DNA of 64,000 bases from Prochlorococcus sp. AG-347-K16 (GCA_003281405.1 QCCD01000002.1:158411-222410); one strand, 5' to 3'; counted from the stretch's first letter, positions 1-10,187 are shown. Numbers and translations are program-made. The notes: generated by a model from the sequence alone, not told the origin.

Positions 1-735
1 GAACTTTTAGATAGTTATGATTTCCCTGGTGATGATATTCCTATAGTTCAAGTTTCCGGTTTAAAAGCTCTCGAAGGAGATTCAACTTGGGAATCAAAGA
101 TTGAAGAATTAATGAAAGCAGTCGATGCAAGCATTCCTGAGCCTGAAAGAGAAGTTGATAAACCATTCTTGATGGCTGTAGAAGATGTTTTCTCGATTAC
201 CGGTAGAGGTACTGTTGCTACTGGAAGAATTGAGAGAGGTAAAGTTAAGGTAGGAGAAGAAGTAGAAATAGTTGGAATAAGAGACACAAGATTAACAACT
301 GTTACTGGTGTAGAAATGTTCCGAAAACTTCTAGATGAAGGAATGGCTGGTGATAATGTTGGTTTACTTTTACGAGGTGTACAAAAAGAAGATATTGAGA
401 GAGGAATGGTTCTTGTTAAGAAAGGATCCATTACTCCTCATACTCAGTTCGAAGGAGAAGTTTATGTTCTCAAAAAAGAAGAGGGCGGAAGACATACTCC
501 TTTCTTTGCTGGATATAGACCACAGTTCTACATCAGAACAACTGATGTGACAGGTCAAATAACTGCATTCACCTCTGATGATGGCTCTAATGTTGAAATG
601 GTTATGCCAGGAGACAGAATTAAGATGACTGGAGAATTAATTTGTCCAGTAGCTATTGAACAAGGTATGCGATTTGCAATCCGTGAAGGTGGGCGTACTA
701 TCGGTGCCGGGGTTGTTTCTAAAATACTTAAATAA
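1..735 (+). CDS. tuf: Elongation factor Tu (5' end outside window)
   Basis: This is the C-terminal ~244 residues of EF-Tu, the GTPase that delivers aminoacyl-tRNA to the ribosome. The frame is open from base 1, so the gene begins upstream. Visible parts are the end of the G domain ([11 protein letters not shown]), domain 2 ([17 protein letters not shown]) and domain 3 ([15 protein letters not shown]), ending in [10 protein letters not shown]. The next gene on the same strand is rpsJ, the usual rpsL-rpsG-fusA-tuf-rpsJ order. The identification is secure; only the missing start is unknown. Confidence 0.98.
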
Positions 736-786
736 GTTACTTGAATTTAAAATTTAACCTTAATCATCTACTATAGATACATGGAT

Positions 787-812
787 AAGGGTCATTGATT
801 AAAATGACCCTT
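787..812 (+). terminator. Perfect 10-bp hairpin between tuf and rpsJ
   Basis: AAGGGTCATT (787-796) and AATGACCCTT (803-812) form a perfect inverted repeat with a 6-nt loop. No T tract follows, so this is not a classic intrinsic terminator. It could mark the 3' end of the str-operon transcript, act as an attenuator before rpsJ, or be an RNA processing or stability element. Confidence 0.5.
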
Positions 813-833
813 CACTAGAAGTTATTTGAAACT

Positions 834-1154
834 ATGACGGCATCAATTGCACAACAAAAAATAAGAATAAGACTGAAAGCATTCGACAGAAGAATGCTCG
901 ATTTATCTTGTGACAAAATAATCCAAACTGCTGATAATACTGCTGCCTCAGCAATTGGGCCAATACCTTTACCTACAAAAAGAAAGATTTATTGTGTTCT
1001 TAGATCTCCACATGTTGACAAAGATTCCAGAGAGCATTTTGAAACAAGAACACATAGAAGAATAATAGATATCTACAGTCCTTCTGCAAAAACTATTGAT
1101 GCTTTAATGAAACTAGATCTTCCTAGTGGCGTAGATATAGAAGTTAAACTTTAA
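834..1154 (+). CDS. rpsJ: 30S ribosomal protein S10
   Basis: A 106-residue protein with normal S10 length and hallmarks: the N-terminal IRIRLKAFD strand, the GPIPLPT loop and the [17 protein letters not shown] segment. S10 sits in the 30S head and, as NusE, takes part in transcription antitermination with NusB. It lies about 100 bp after tuf, with a strong hairpin in between. The ATG at 834 is the first start consistent with the family N terminus. Confidence 0.98.
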   Translation: MTASIAQQKIRIRLKAFDRRMLDLSCDKIIQTADNTAASAIGPIPLPTKRKIYCVLRSPHVDKDSREHFETRTHRRIIDIYSPSAKTIDALMKLDLPSGVDIEVKL

Positions 1155-1210
1155 TAAATCCCGAAACCGCCCTAAATTGATTAGTATAAATAAAAAGAAA
1201 TGAGGTTTAA

Positions 1211-1867
1211 ATGGGAGAACTCTCAGTAAGGGAATTACCTTTATTTCCTTTGCCAGAGGTAGTTCTTTTTCCTCAAGAAGTGTTGCCTTTGCATATTTTT
1301 GAATCGAGATATAGGATGATGCTTCAATCTGTTCTTGAAAGTGATTCTATGTTTGGAGTTATCAAGTGGGATCCAACTACCAAAAGTATGGCTAATGTTG
1401 GATGTTGCGCACAAATTATAAAACATCAAACTGCAGAGGATGGGAGAAGTAATATTATCACTCTCGGACAACAAAGATTTCAAGTTTTAGAAATTATGCG
1501 TTCGACGCCATTTTATTCCGCCATGGTTAGTTGGATTAGCGATGATAATATTAATGACTTTCAAAAATTAGATTCTCTAAAAGACTCAGTAAAAGAAGCA
1601 CTTAGTGACGTTATAAATTTAACAAGTAAATTGACTAATACCAAGAAAAATCTTCCTGACAAATTACCTGACAACCCATTGGATTTATCATTTTGGATTG
1701 GAGCTCATTTGGGCGGGCCTGTTGCGGAGGAACAGCAAAGACTTCTTGAAGAAAGAAATACTTTTACCCGTTTGCAAAGAGAATATGAAATGCTTGATCA
1801 TACAAGAAAACAACTTGCAGCAAGAACAGTATTGAAAGAAAGTTTTCCTGATACAAAAGAAAATTAA
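1211..1867 (+). CDS. LON substrate-binding-domain protein
   Basis: A 218-residue protein that matches the N-terminal (LAN/LON) domain of Lon protease without the AAA+ or peptidase domains. The characteristic LPLFPLPEVVLFP and LPLHIFE(S)RYR motifs are at residues 8-37, and the C-terminal helical part contains a HTRKQLAAR segment. Stand-alone LON-domain proteins are common in cyanobacteria; their role is unknown and substrate or adaptor binding is only inferred. The stop directly abuts the ATG of the next gene, suggesting translational coupling. Confidence 0.85.
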   Translation: MGELSVRELPLFPLPEVVLFPQEVLPLHIFESRYRMMLQSVLESDSMFGVIKWDPTTKSMANVGCCAQIIKHQTAEDGRSNIITLGQQRFQVLEIMRSTPFYSAMVSWISDDNINDFQKLDSLKDSVKEALSDVINLTSKLTNTKKNLPDKLPDNPLDLSFWIGAHLGGPVAEEQQRLLEERNTFTRLQREYEMLDHTRKQLAARTVLKESFPDTKEN

Positions 1868-2800
1868 ATGTTTGAATTATTATTCCCTTTTTTTTTACTA
1901 GTTTTATTATTTCTATTTCTATCTATAATTTGGAGAATTAAAGCTAGAAAATATATTTCTTCCAGCACAGTGGCTTCTGCATATGATGCTTGGACCCAGG
2001 ATAAATTACTCGAGAGATTGTGGGGAGAACATATACATTTGGGTTTTTATCCCTTAGGAAAAAATATTGATTTTAGAAAGGCTAAAGTTAAGTTTGTTCA
2101 TGAATTAGTCAAATGGAGTGGTTTAGATAAATTACCAAAGGGCTCCAGAATTCTTGATGTAGGTTGTGGAATAGGGGGAAGTTCCAGGATTCTTGCGGAA
2201 TATTATGGGTTTAATGTCACTGGGATTACAATTAGTCCGGCTCAAGTTAAGAGAGCTAGAGAACTTACTCCTAATGGATTAAATTGCCACTTCCAAGTTA
2301 TGGATGCTTTGGATTTGAAATTTGAAGATGGATCATTTGATGCAGTCTGGAGTGTTGAGGCTGGTGCACATATGAATGATAAAAGTAGGTTTGCAGATGA
2401 AATGCTGAGAACTCTAAGACCTGATGGTTATTTGGCATTGGCTGATTGGAACTCAAGAGACCTTGAGGCATATCCCCCATCAATGTTTGAAAAATTAGTT
2501 CTTAAACAATTACTCGAACAATGGGTACATCCTAATTTTATTAGCATTAATGAATTCGTTAACATTCTTAGATCTAACAAAAATAGTTCAGGAAGAGTTA
2601 TTACTGAAAATTGGAATTCCTATACAAATCCCTCATGGTATGACTCCATTATTGAAGGCATTAGAAGGCCCTTCGCAATTTTGTCACTTGGCCCATTTGC
2701 TATATTGAAGTCGATCAGAGAGATTCCAACAATACTTCTCATGAATTGGGCATTTAGAAAAGGTTTAATGGAGTTTGGAGTTTATAAATGTAGAGGATAA
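1868..2800 (+). CDS. MPBQ/MSBQ methyltransferase (tocopherol/plastoquinone pathway)
   Basis: A 310-residue class I SAM methyltransferase with an N-terminal membrane anchor (residues 3-22). The glycine-rich motif I, LDVGCGIGGSSR, is near residues 96-107. The segments AYDAWTQDKLLE, WGEHIHLGFY, NVTGITISPAQVKRA and VWSVEAGAHM, and the C-terminal SIREIPTILLM, match cyanobacterial 2-methyl-6-phytyl-1,4-benzoquinone methyltransferase (the Synechocystis Sll0418 type) as I remember it. That enzyme methylates prenylated quinol intermediates at the membrane. The assignment comes from recalled similarity, so the exact substrate is an inference. Confidence 0.82.
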   Translation: MFELLFPFFLLVLLFLFLSIIWRIKARKYISSSTVASAYDAWTQDKLLERLWGEHIHLGFYPLGKNIDFRKAKVKFVHELVKWSGLDKLPKGSRILDVGCGIGGSSRILAEYYGFNVTGITISPAQVKRARELTPNGLNCHFQVMDALDLKFEDGSFDAVWSVEAGAHMNDKSRFADEMLRTLRPDGYLALADWNSRDLEAYPPSMFEKLVLKQLLEQWVHPNFISINEFVNILRSNKNSSGRVITENWNSYTNPSWYDSIIEGIRRPFAILSLGPFAILKSIREIPTILLMNWAFRKGLMEFGVYKCRG

Positions 2801-2801
2801 A

Positions 2802-3647
2802 TTAATCTAGTTCAATATTTTCAGAAAAATAATTTCCAAAATTTACAAAATTATTACAAAGTGGTTTTAGCTTATTTTGTAATTCAAGAAAATTTTTAAT
2901 AGTATTTTGATTATTTATTTCTAAATCAATATAAATTATATATTCGCCTAATTCTCTTTTCGAGGGTCTAGATTCAATTTTACTCATATTAAACCCAAAA
3001 TCTGCAATATAGTTAATTGCTTTAAGCAGAGCGCCAGGTTTATTTGATACTAATGAGAAAGCGAAACTGGCAATATTAGCTAAATTTGAATTGGAATCCT
3101 TACTCAATAAGACAAATCTAGTGCAATTACCTGGAACATCATTTATGGGAAAGGCTAATTCTTTAAGTCCTTCGATTTGAATTAATGATTTTGAACCGAT
3201 AGCAGCTCTGAATTTACTCCCCTTAACCATATTTACAGCTTCTGATGTTGAATTTGTTGGAAGAGGTATTGCATTTGGAAGATTTTCAGATAACCATTCT
3301 GAACATTGAGCTAGTGCTTGAGGATGAGATAATACTTCTGAAATATTTGAAAGTTCTCCATCACTAATTAATGCATGTTTTATAGGTAAAACAATTGCTT
3401 TATTTATAAAAATTTCAGGAAATTTCCAAAGGGAATCTAGAGTGGCCGTAACGCCCCCTTCTACGGAATTTTCTATGGGGACTACAGCAGCATCACAAAT
3501 GTTGTACGCTAACGATTTAATGACCGAATGTAACCCATTACATGGTACAAATATAGGTGTCTGAAAATTGGCAAGCTTTGATAATATATGAGCTGCTTTT
3601 TCTGCATATGTTCCTTTTGGACCTAAATATGCAACTTGTTTGCGCAT
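2802..3647 (-). CDS. pheA: Prephenate dehydratase
   Basis: This enzyme decarboxylates and dehydrates prephenate to phenylpyruvate in phenylalanine synthesis. It is 281 residues from the ATG at 3647, which gives the usual MRKQVAYLGPKGTYAEKAA start. A longer ORF from 3674 adds a hydrophobic nonapeptide not expected in the family. The catalytic domain fills residues 1-180 with the CTRFVLLS motif (Thr-Arg-Phe), and an ACT regulatory domain follows with the ESRPSKRELGEY motif, implying feedback control by phenylalanine. It is convergent with the methyltransferase gene (1 bp gap). Confidence 0.95.
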   Translation of the reverse strand: MRKQVAYLGPKGTYAEKAAHILSKLANFQTPIFVPCNGLHSVIKSLAYNICDAAVVPIENSVEGGVTATLDSLWKFPEIFINKAIVLPIKHALISDGELSNISEVLSHPQALAQCSEWLSENLPNAIPLPTNSTSEAVNMVKGSKFRAAIGSKSLIQIEGLKELAFPINDVPGNCTRFVLLSKDSNSNLANIASFAFSLVSNKPGALLKAINYIADFGFNMSKIESRPSKRELGEYIIYIDLEINNQNTIKNFLELQNKLKPLCNNFVNFGNYFSENIELD

Positions 3648-3698
3648 GATTAATCTTAAAAAAAAAGTGATCAAATAAGCATTGGAGGAATATAGAAA

Positions 3699-4217
3699 AT
3701 GCTATTGTCTTTTGATGCTAAACAGAAACTAAAGCTTTCTGTAACACGTAATAAAGATTATCTTTCTAAATATCTTTTGGAAGAAGAAAGAGTTGTTGGA
3801 GCAATGCTTGACTCCAAAAAATTAGTACCAGAAGGAGAAGGTAGATATAAGTATACAGTAACAAGTTTTAAGGTTTTTCAATTAGATATTAATCCTGTTG
3901 TCTCAATTGCGGTAGAAAATAAAGATGGAGTTTTAAAAATGAGTGCTCTTGAAAGTACATTGGATGGCTTAGGTATAATAGATGATTTTAATCTTATTTT
4001 GAAAGCGAATTTGGAAGCAACTAATATTGGGTTAGAAGGTGAGGCGCTTCTAGGAGTGTCTGTTAGCCAACCCCCGCTGCTCAATCTGGTACCAAAGAAA
4101 ATTTTGGAATCTACTGGTCATTCGGTATTAAATGGGATTCTTTTGGGTATAAAGTCGAGGGTTCAACAGCAACTTGTTAAAGATTTTTTTGATTGGTGTG
4201 AATTAAATAAGATTTGA
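3699..4217 (+). CDS. DUF1997 family protein
   Basis: A 172-residue soluble protein resembling the cyanobacterial/plastid DUF1997 family: a mixed alpha/beta protein with a lipid-binding-like layout and a hydrophobic C-terminal helix ([20 protein letters not shown]). No catalytic motif is evident and no function is assigned. It is divergent from pheA, with a short shared promoter gap. Its last 15 bases overlap the 3' end of rnhB on the opposite strand. Confidence 0.7.
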   Translation: MLLSFDAKQKLKLSVTRNKDYLSKYLLEEERVVGAMLDSKKLVPEGEGRYKYTVTSFKVFQLDINPVVSIAVENKDGVLKMSALESTLDGLGIIDDFNLILKANLEATNIGLEGEALLGVSVSQPPLLNLVPKKILESTGHSVLNGILLGIKSRVQQQLVKDFFDWCELNKI

Positions 4218-4784
4218 TTTCTTTAAAAAACTCTTTCTGTGTAGTTTAGTTATTCCATTCTTTTTGATTAATGAAAGATGCTCTCTGGTTCCATATCCTT
4301 TATTTTTAAATATCAAGTATCCTGAGTATTTTCTTTCTAACCTCTCCATTAGATTATCGCGAGAAACTTTTGCGACTATGCTTGCTGAAGCTATCGAGAT
4401 AAACTTCGAATCTCCAGATATTATATTTTTCTGAGTTCCTTTCCATGGTCTCAATAATAAGGGGCCATCAACTATCAATTCAGCTGGCTTCTTTTTTAAT
4501 TTTTTTAAAGCTCTTATCATTGAAAGTTCAGTCGCAACTCTGATACCTAACTTATCTATTTCTCTAGCCGAAGATTGCCCAATTCCATAATCTGAAGAGA
4601 GTAATAAAATTTTTGGTAAAAGTAATTTTCTTTTTTTGGGAGTTAATTTTTTACTATCTGTTACTCCTAATTGTTTTAAAGTAAATGTATTTTTTTCAGT
4701 TAATGCAACAACTGCTGAAAAAACTGGGCCAAAAATTGCTCCTCTTCCTACTTCATCTATCCCAACTTCGAATCCCTTATTCAC
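4203..4784 (-). CDS. rnhB: Ribonuclease HII
   Basis: RNase HII cuts the RNA strand of RNA-DNA hybrids and starts ribonucleotide excision. The 193 residues carry the active-site motif GIDEVGRG (Asp10, Glu11), the downstream acidic residue in IVDGP, and the [14 protein letters not shown] motif. Translation appears to begin at GTG 4784, which overlaps the last 8 bases of rne and implies translational coupling of two RNases. The 3' end overlaps the DUF1997 gene by 15 bases. Confidence 0.95.
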   Translation of the reverse strand: MNKGFEVGIDEVGRGAIFGPVFSAVVALTEKNTFTLKQLGVTDSKKLTPKKRKLLLPKILLLSSDYGIGQSSAREIDKLGIRVATELSMIRALKKLKKKPAELIVDGPLLLRPWKGTQKNIISGDSKFISIASASIVAKVSRDNLMERLERKYSGYLIFKNKGYGTREHLSLIKKNGITKLHRKSFLKKSNLI

Positions 4785-6585
4785 TGCTTGCTGAAGATCT
4801 TCTTCTTTTTTTTCTGGTATTTTTTAGGTCATCTGTAGGTTCAATTTCGTCTTTTTCATCTGTAAATATAACTTCATTATTTTTATTTGTTGAGTTGTCT
4901 TGAGAATTTGCATCTTCTTCAGTTTTAATTTGAATCTTTTCTTCTCGCGATTTTGAGCTTTTTTTAATTTGTTTTGATTTTGTATTTTTATCTAGGGTTT
5001 TTTCTGTTTCCTTATTGCTATCTGTTAAACGCACAAAATTATTGCTAGTGAGATATTCTTTACCTAACTTTATAAGAGGATTAATACCTAATTGACTGAA
5101 AACAATTTTTTCTTCATTAGTAAGATCAACTGTTATTGTATTTTTTTCTTTATAGTTTGATTGGTTCGAATTATCATTATCATTTTCTTTTTTATAAGAA
5201 GAATTCTCTTTACTTTGGTCTTTGGAGTTAAGTAATTCCTTATTAATTATTTTTTCCTGCTCTTCAGTTAATTGAGAATTATCTATATCTGGAGATTTTA
5301 GATTGTCTGATTGATTAATTTTATTTTCATCATTTTTAATTTTTAAGTTAGAAATTTCCTGATTTAATATATTTTCTACATGTCCTGTACCATCGCATGT
5401 AGAACATTTTTTACCAAATAATTCATATATATTTTGACCTTGTCTTTTTCTGGTTAACTCTACCAAGCCTAATTCTGTAAGCTGAGCTATTTGAGGCCTA
5501 GCAGAATCATCTTTTATTGCTGAGGTAAAATGTTCAAGTAACTGAAATTGATCTCTTCTAGATTCCATATCAATAAAATCTACTACTAAAACTCCACCAA
5601 TATTTCTTAACTTCATTTGTCTTGAGATCTCAACTGCTGCTTCGCAATTCGTCCACAAAACGGTTTGTCTTGAGTTGGCCGATCTTGTAAATGATCCAGA
5701 GTTTACATCGATTACTGTTAAAGCTTCAGTAGGTTCAATAATTATATAACCCCCTGAAGGAAGATCTACTCTAGGTTGGAGGGCTGTTTGAATTGTTTTC
5801 TTGATTTCGTATTCATCTAAAATGTGTTGGGATAAACTGTTATCGTGAAATTCAACATCTATATCAGATTCATAATTTTTTAAAAAGTCTTTTGCCCTTG
5901 CAACTGAAAATTTACTATCGATAATTATGCTTTTAGTTGATTCTTTAATATGATCTCTCAAAATCTTAAGAGAGAAATCATCATCTCTTTTTACTAAATT
6001 TGGGGGATGTGAAGCTTCAGAAACTTTTAGTATATTTTCCCATTGTTGAATTAAGTGTTCTAAATCTTCAATTAAAAGCTCTTCTTTGATTTTTTCAGCC
6101 TCTGTTCTAAATAACAAGCCTGTGGTAGGAGGTTTTATTAAAACCCCAAGAGCTTTCAAGCGACTTCGTTCTGTTTCTGTATTTATTTTTCTTGAAATAT
6201 TCACTCCTTGGCCATATGGCTGTAATATCATGTATTTCCCTGGTATTGAAATACTTCCAGTTAGTCTAGGCCCTTTAGATCCTGTGGGTTCCTTTATTAC
6301 TTGTACTAGAACTTTTTGTTTTGGTTCTAGTAATTCAGTTATTCCAAATGTCCCTTTTTTGAGTCTTAGGGGACCTAAATCTGAAACATGGATGAATCCG
6401 TTTTTATCACTTTCACCAATATTGATAAAAGCGGCATCGATTCCTGGGAGAACATTTTCAACTGTTCCTAAAAAGATATCGCCAATTTGATAATGACCTT
6501 GTGCGACGATTAATTCATCAACTCGATCATCTGTGAGTAGTGCTGCAATTCGAGCCTGCTCAGCGATGATAATTTGCTGAGACAT
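4777..6585 (-). CDS. rne: Ribonuclease E/G
   Basis: The main endoribonuclease for mRNA turnover and rRNA processing; 602 residues. An S1 RNA-binding domain lies near residues 35-120, followed by the RNase E catalytic core with VIDVNSGSF and VVDFIDM (metal-binding Asp residues) and the Zn-link CSTCDGTGH. From about residue 410 the protein is low-complexity, rich in Asn, Lys and Glu, and probably disordered. It ends in [12 protein letters not shown], the basic C-terminal tail conserved in cyanobacterial RNase E and reported to bind PNPase. It is followed by the overlapping rnhB. Confidence 0.96.
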   Translation of the reverse strand: MSQQIIIAEQARIAALLTDDRVDELIVAQGHYQIGDIFLGTVENVLPGIDAAFINIGESDKNGFIHVSDLGPLRLKKGTFGITELLEPKQKVLVQVIKEPTGSKGPRLTGSISIPGKYMILQPYGQGVNISRKINTETERSRLKALGVLIKPPTTGLLFRTEAEKIKEELLIEDLEHLIQQWENILKVSEASHPPNLVKRDDDFSLKILRDHIKESTKSIIIDSKFSVARAKDFLKNYESDIDVEFHDNSLSQHILDEYEIKKTIQTALQPRVDLPSGGYIIIEPTEALTVIDVNSGSFTRSANSRQTVLWTNCEAAVEISRQMKLRNIGGVLVVDFIDMESRRDQFQLLEHFTSAIKDDSARPQIAQLTELGLVELTRKRQGQNIYELFGKKCSTCDGTGHVENILNQEISNLKIKNDENKINQSDNLKSPDIDNSQLTEEQEKIINKELLNSKDQSKENSSYKKENDNDNSNQSNYKEKNTITVDLTNEEKIVFSQLGINPLIKLGKEYLTSNNFVRLTDSNKETEKTLDKNTKSKQIKKSSKSREEKIQIKTEEDANSQDNSTNKNNEVIFTDEKDEIEPTDDLKNTRKKRRRSSASSE

Positions 6586-6878
6586 ATAATTGATTCTAAG
6601 TAATTTGGATTTTGAAAATAATCTAAATTAAAGAATTAGATTCTTTTCTTTTAATAAAGCAATTTTTATAGCTATTATTTTTTTTGAAATTAATAAAGTT
6701 AAAAAGGGATTGGATTCTGCGATTTATTAAGTTTTAAACGATTTTCAAACTAATTGAAATTCAATTCATAGCTATAATTATCTTTTGGGTTAATCATAAC
6801 TGAGATAATATTAACATCTAATCACCACTAAAGCACGTTGATACATTATTCTAATATTGGTGAAATTTTTTATCTAAA
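6586..6878. promoter_or_regulatory. Divergent rne/dapL intergenic region (293 bp)
   Basis: This is the largest gap in the window, with no open frame worth calling. It should hold the rne leader (minus strand) and the dapL promoter (plus strand). On the rne side, AAGAAT/ATTCTT (6631-6636/6640-6645) can form a hairpin that competes with AATCTAA/TTAGATT (6620-6626/6636-6642). Long rne 5' UTRs often mediate autoregulation in bacteria; that role here is inference only. Confidence 0.4.
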
Positions 6879-8105
6879 GTGGTTCAAGTAAACGAAAATT
6901 ATTTAAAACTCAAAGCAGGCTATTTATTTCCTGAAATCGCTAAAAGGGTTAAAACATATTCTCAATCAAATAAGAGTGCAGATATTATTAAGCTTGGCAT
7001 TGGAGACGTAACAGAACCATTACCTAGAGCATGCATAGAGGCTATGGGTAAAGCTTTAAATGATATGGGAACCAATGATGGTTTTAGAGGTTATGGACCA
7101 GAACAAGGTTATTATTGGCTGAGAGAAAAAATATCTGAGAATGATTTTATTTCGAGAGGCTGTCAAATTTCACCTGAAGAAATCTTTGTTTCAGATGGTT
7201 CTAAATGCGATAGTAGCAATATATTAGATATTCTTGGTAAAAATAATTCAATTGCTGTAACAGATCCTGTTTATCCTGTTTATGTAGATAGTAACGTTAT
7301 GACTGGCAGAACTGGAGATGCTCTTGAAAATGGTACTTATCAAGGATTGACATATCTTGCAATAAACGAGGGGAATAACTTTCTACCACAACTACCTGAA
7401 AAAAAGGTTGATATTTTATATCTCTGTTTTCCTAATAATCCTACTGGAGCAACGATTAATAAAGAAGAATTGAAAAAATGGGTTGATTATGCGCTTCAAA
7501 ACAAATCTCTAATACTATTTGATGCGGCTTACGAAGCATTTATTCAGGATAATGATATTCCACATTCAATATATGAGATTGAGGGAGCAAAGGATTGTGC
7601 TATAGAATTTAGATCTTTTTCAAAGAATGCAGGATTCACTGGAGTTAGATGTGCTTTTACAGTAATTCCGAAAAATCTCAAAGGTTTGAGCTCAACCAAT
7701 GAGGAAATAGACTTATGGCCTCTTTGGAATAGACGACAATCTACAAAGTTCAATGGGGTGAGTTATGTGGTTCAGAGAGGAGCTGAGAGTGTATATTCTA
7801 ATGAAGGGAAGAAACAGGTGAAAGGCTTAATTGATTTTTATATGGAAAATGCAAAAATCATGAAAAATAAACTTCAGAATGCAGGATATAAAGTTTATGG
7901 TGGGGACAATGCTCCTTATATCTGGATTAAAGTTCCTGAGCAAATGACATCTTGGGACTTTTTTGATTTCCTTCTCCAAAAAGTTAGTGTAGTGGGAACA
8001 CCTGGCAGCGGATTTGGATTATCAGGAGAGGGTTATTTTCGTTTGTCGGCATTTAACTCACGTTCAAATGTGATTGATGCAATGGAAAGAATAATTAATA
8101 TATAA
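6879..8105 (+). CDS. dapL: LL-diaminopimelate aminotransferase
   Basis: A PLP-dependent class I/II aminotransferase that converts tetrahydrodipicolinate directly to LL-DAP, the lysine and peptidoglycan route used by cyanobacteria and plants. The 408 residues are full length for the family. Motifs are the N-terminal [39 protein letters not shown], and the PLP lysine in [12 protein letters not shown]. Translation starts at GTG 6879, which gives the family-typical [12 protein letters not shown] start. It is followed 27 bp later by clpS. Confidence 0.95.
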   Translation: MVQVNENYLKLKAGYLFPEIAKRVKTYSQSNKSADIIKLGIGDVTEPLPRACIEAMGKALNDMGTNDGFRGYGPEQGYYWLREKISENDFISRGCQISPEEIFVSDGSKCDSSNILDILGKNNSIAVTDPVYPVYVDSNVMTGRTGDALENGTYQGLTYLAINEGNNFLPQLPEKKVDILYLCFPNNPTGATINKEELKKWVDYALQNKSLILFDAAYEAFIQDNDIPHSIYEIEGAKDCAIEFRSFSKNAGFTGVRCAFTVIPKNLKGLSSTNEEIDLWPLWNRRQSTKFNGVSYVVQRGAESVYSNEGKKQVKGLIDFYMENAKIMKNKLQNAGYKVYGGDNAPYIWIKVPEQMTSWDFFDFLLQKVSVVGTPGSGFGLSGEGYFRLSAFNSRSNVIDAMERIINI

Positions 8106-8132
8106 TGACTATTATTAGATCTTAAAATTTTA

Positions 8133-8450
8133 ATGTTATTTATAAAGTTAGAACAAAGTGCAAGTAATAATTCAGCAGTGATTGAAAGGAAACCTGCTGA
8201 ATTAAAAAATAAATCTCCAAAATATAAGGTTTTACTTCATAATGACCCGGTTAATTCTATGGAGTATGTCACTATTTCACTACGAGAAGTTGTGCCGCAA
8301 TTAAGCGAACAAGATGCAATTGCAATAATGTTAGAGGCACACAATACGGGTATAGGGCTGGTAATTGTTTGTGATTTAGAGCCTGCAGAATTCTACTCAG
8401 AAGCACTAAAATCAAAAGGAATTTCTAGTTCAATTGAGAAAGAGGATTAA
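8133..8450 (+). CDS. clpS: ATP-dependent Clp protease adaptor ClpS
   Basis: ClpS delivers N-degron substrates to the ClpC/ClpP protease. The 105 residues have a variable N-terminal tail (1-28) and the ClpS core with YKVLLHNDPVNSMEYV (substrate-pocket HNDPxN motif) and AHNTGIGLVIVCDLEPAEFY. It lies just downstream of dapL and is convergent with the radical SAM gene (12 bp gap). The start is the first ATG and lacks a clear Shine-Dalgarno; the tail length is uncertain. Confidence 0.93.
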   Translation: MLFIKLEQSASNNSAVIERKPAELKNKSPKYKVLLHNDPVNSMEYVTISLREVVPQLSEQDAIAIMLEAHNTGIGLVIVCDLEPAEFYSEALKSKGISSSIEKED

Positions 8451-8462
8451 AAACGGTTTAAT

Positions 8463-10082
8463 TTACTTTGTTTGAGCTAATTTCCTTTCTGATAAAGGAC
8501 GAACTTTTAATGATTCTCCTAAGGTAGACTTTCCATATTCTCTCTCTAGAATGTTGATCACTGTTTTACCAAATTCATCTTCTGGATTATCAAAAGCTTC
8601 TAAGCAAACCTGACCAAGTTTTTCACCTAATAAGCCTGGATTCCATAGAAGTTTTCTTGCTGTCCAGGGCATCATACTCATTGGATTATAATTCGGCTTC
8701 AAAATTTTATTATCCAAGGCGTACTTTTCAAGAAGAGTGTGGGGTTGCAAACCTATAAAGAATATGGCTGGATCAACTAAACCTTTACCAAAAATATTTT
8801 CTAATTCTCTATGGTAAGCAATTGTTTGTCTTATTGTGCTTGGTGTTTCGTCAAAAACATTAAATGAATAATTTACTGAAACATGATTCTTGAAACCAGA
8901 TTGGACAAGCATTCTGCAATTATTTAATACAGTTTCAAGGTCATATGCTAACCTCATTTTTCTAACAAGTTCTTGAGATCCAGAAGTGATACCTATTTCA
9001 AAATAGCTCATACCTGTATCTACCATTAGCTGTGCTAGCTCAGCATCAATATTATCTGCTCTGATGTATGCAGCCCAATTAATATCGTCCCAGCCTTGAT
9101 CCTTTATAGATTTCAAAAGTGTTTTTGCATCATCAATATGTTTTTTGGCTGGAATAAACTGCGCATCAGTGAACCAAAATCCCCTTACTCCAAGTTCATA
9201 TAATTGCTTCATTTCTTTGATTACTTCGTCAACAGGATTAACGCGAACCTGCTTCCCTTCCACTACTGTATAAACACAGAAACAACAATTATGCGGGCAA
9301 CCTCTTTTCGTTTGTACTCCTACATAGTAATCTCCTCCTTCAATGTACCAATTGAATTCAGGCCATATTGATTGGATATATTTATAGTCGCAGGCAGTTT
9401 TAACTGTACCTGAAGGTTGTTCATGTATTAATTTGTTGCGAGGTTTTTGTCCAGCAAAATAACATCTTTCTTTCTCTATGGAATCTCCTCTAATGATTTT
9501 CTCTATGAGATTTTCACCCTCTCCAACAGAAATAACAGTCCCTTTTGGAAGTAGATTTCCTAATTGTTCATAGAAGACACTAACAGCACCACCTCCTAAT
9601 ATTACTTTTACATTTTTGTTGTATTTTTGTGCTCTTTTGAGTCCCATCTTGACTAAAGAAGTATTTCTATAGATTTCTCCATAGTGAGATGCAATTAGTT
9701 TTAGTCCTCCCCAAGAACCTCTAATTTTTTTAAGGATATTTTTTGAATAAAAAACTTCAAAAGAGTTTTGTAGAGGATTTCCGCTTCTACCATCAACAGG
9801 TGCATAAATTTGTATATCTCTCCATGAAAAAATAATTAGATGTGGTCTAAATTGATCAATTTTTCTAGCTAAATATTTAAAGACTTTATTAGATGGAATT
9901 ATTGCTAGATCAATGAATTGCTGCTCTATACTTGGAAAAGCTTTATGAATATGGTCTGCTAGATAAATAGGTCCTATTGGAAAAATTGGATTACATGGCA
10001 GTCTTACAGTTAGGATTTTTCCATAATGTTTTCTGTCGTAATTTTTTTTATTTAATTTTTCGAACTTCAAATTAAAATTCAT
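8463..10082 (-). CDS. B12-binding-like/radical SAM protein
   Basis: A 539-residue radical SAM enzyme. The 4Fe-4S cysteines form CxxxCxxC at Cys262, Cys266 and Cys269 (GCPHNCCFC). The N-terminal ~200 residues look like a Rossmann-type B12-binding fold (PIGPIYLADHI, VILGGGAVSVFYE, VGEGEN), but no DxHxxG cobalamin ligand motif is visible. The C-terminal part carries family elements FWFTDAQFIPAKKH and EIGITSGSQELVRKM. I recall annotation pipelines naming a cyanobacterial family of this type as linked to photosystem II high-light acclimation, but cannot verify that here. The substrate is unknown. Confidence 0.75.
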   Translation of the reverse strand: MNFNLKFEKLNKKNYDRKHYGKILTVRLPCNPIFPIGPIYLADHIHKAFPSIEQQFIDLAIIPSNKVFKYLARKIDQFRPHLIIFSWRDIQIYAPVDGRSGNPLQNSFEVFYSKNILKKIRGSWGGLKLIASHYGEIYRNTSLVKMGLKRAQKYNKNVKVILGGGAVSVFYEQLGNLLPKGTVISVGEGENLIEKIIRGDSIEKERCYFAGQKPRNKLIHEQPSGTVKTACDYKYIQSIWPEFNWYIEGGDYYVGVQTKRGCPHNCCFCVYTVVEGKQVRVNPVDEVIKEMKQLYELGVRGFWFTDAQFIPAKKHIDDAKTLLKSIKDQGWDDINWAAYIRADNIDAELAQLMVDTGMSYFEIGITSGSQELVRKMRLAYDLETVLNNCRMLVQSGFKNHVSVNYSFNVFDETPSTIRQTIAYHRELENIFGKGLVDPAIFFIGLQPHTLLEKYALDNKILKPNYNPMSMMPWTARKLLWNPGLLGEKLGQVCLEAFDNPEDEFGKTVINILEREYGKSTLGESLKVRPLSERKLAQTK

Positions 10083-10187
10083 GTCATGAAATTTAATGAA
10101 TTTATTTTCTTTAAGAATCTAACTACTTTATTACTAATTTGGAGAAATTAAAATCCCAAGAAAATTCTCACGAAAATTTTATTTAAT

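Noticed and set aside
48..558. Several other-frame ORFs over tuf
   Set aside because: They lie inside the EF-Tu frame, which has clear family motifs; they are composition shadows.
4770..4790. TTCGAATCC-like T-loop motif
   Set aside because: It lies in the rnhB coding region and no cloverleaf can be built around it.
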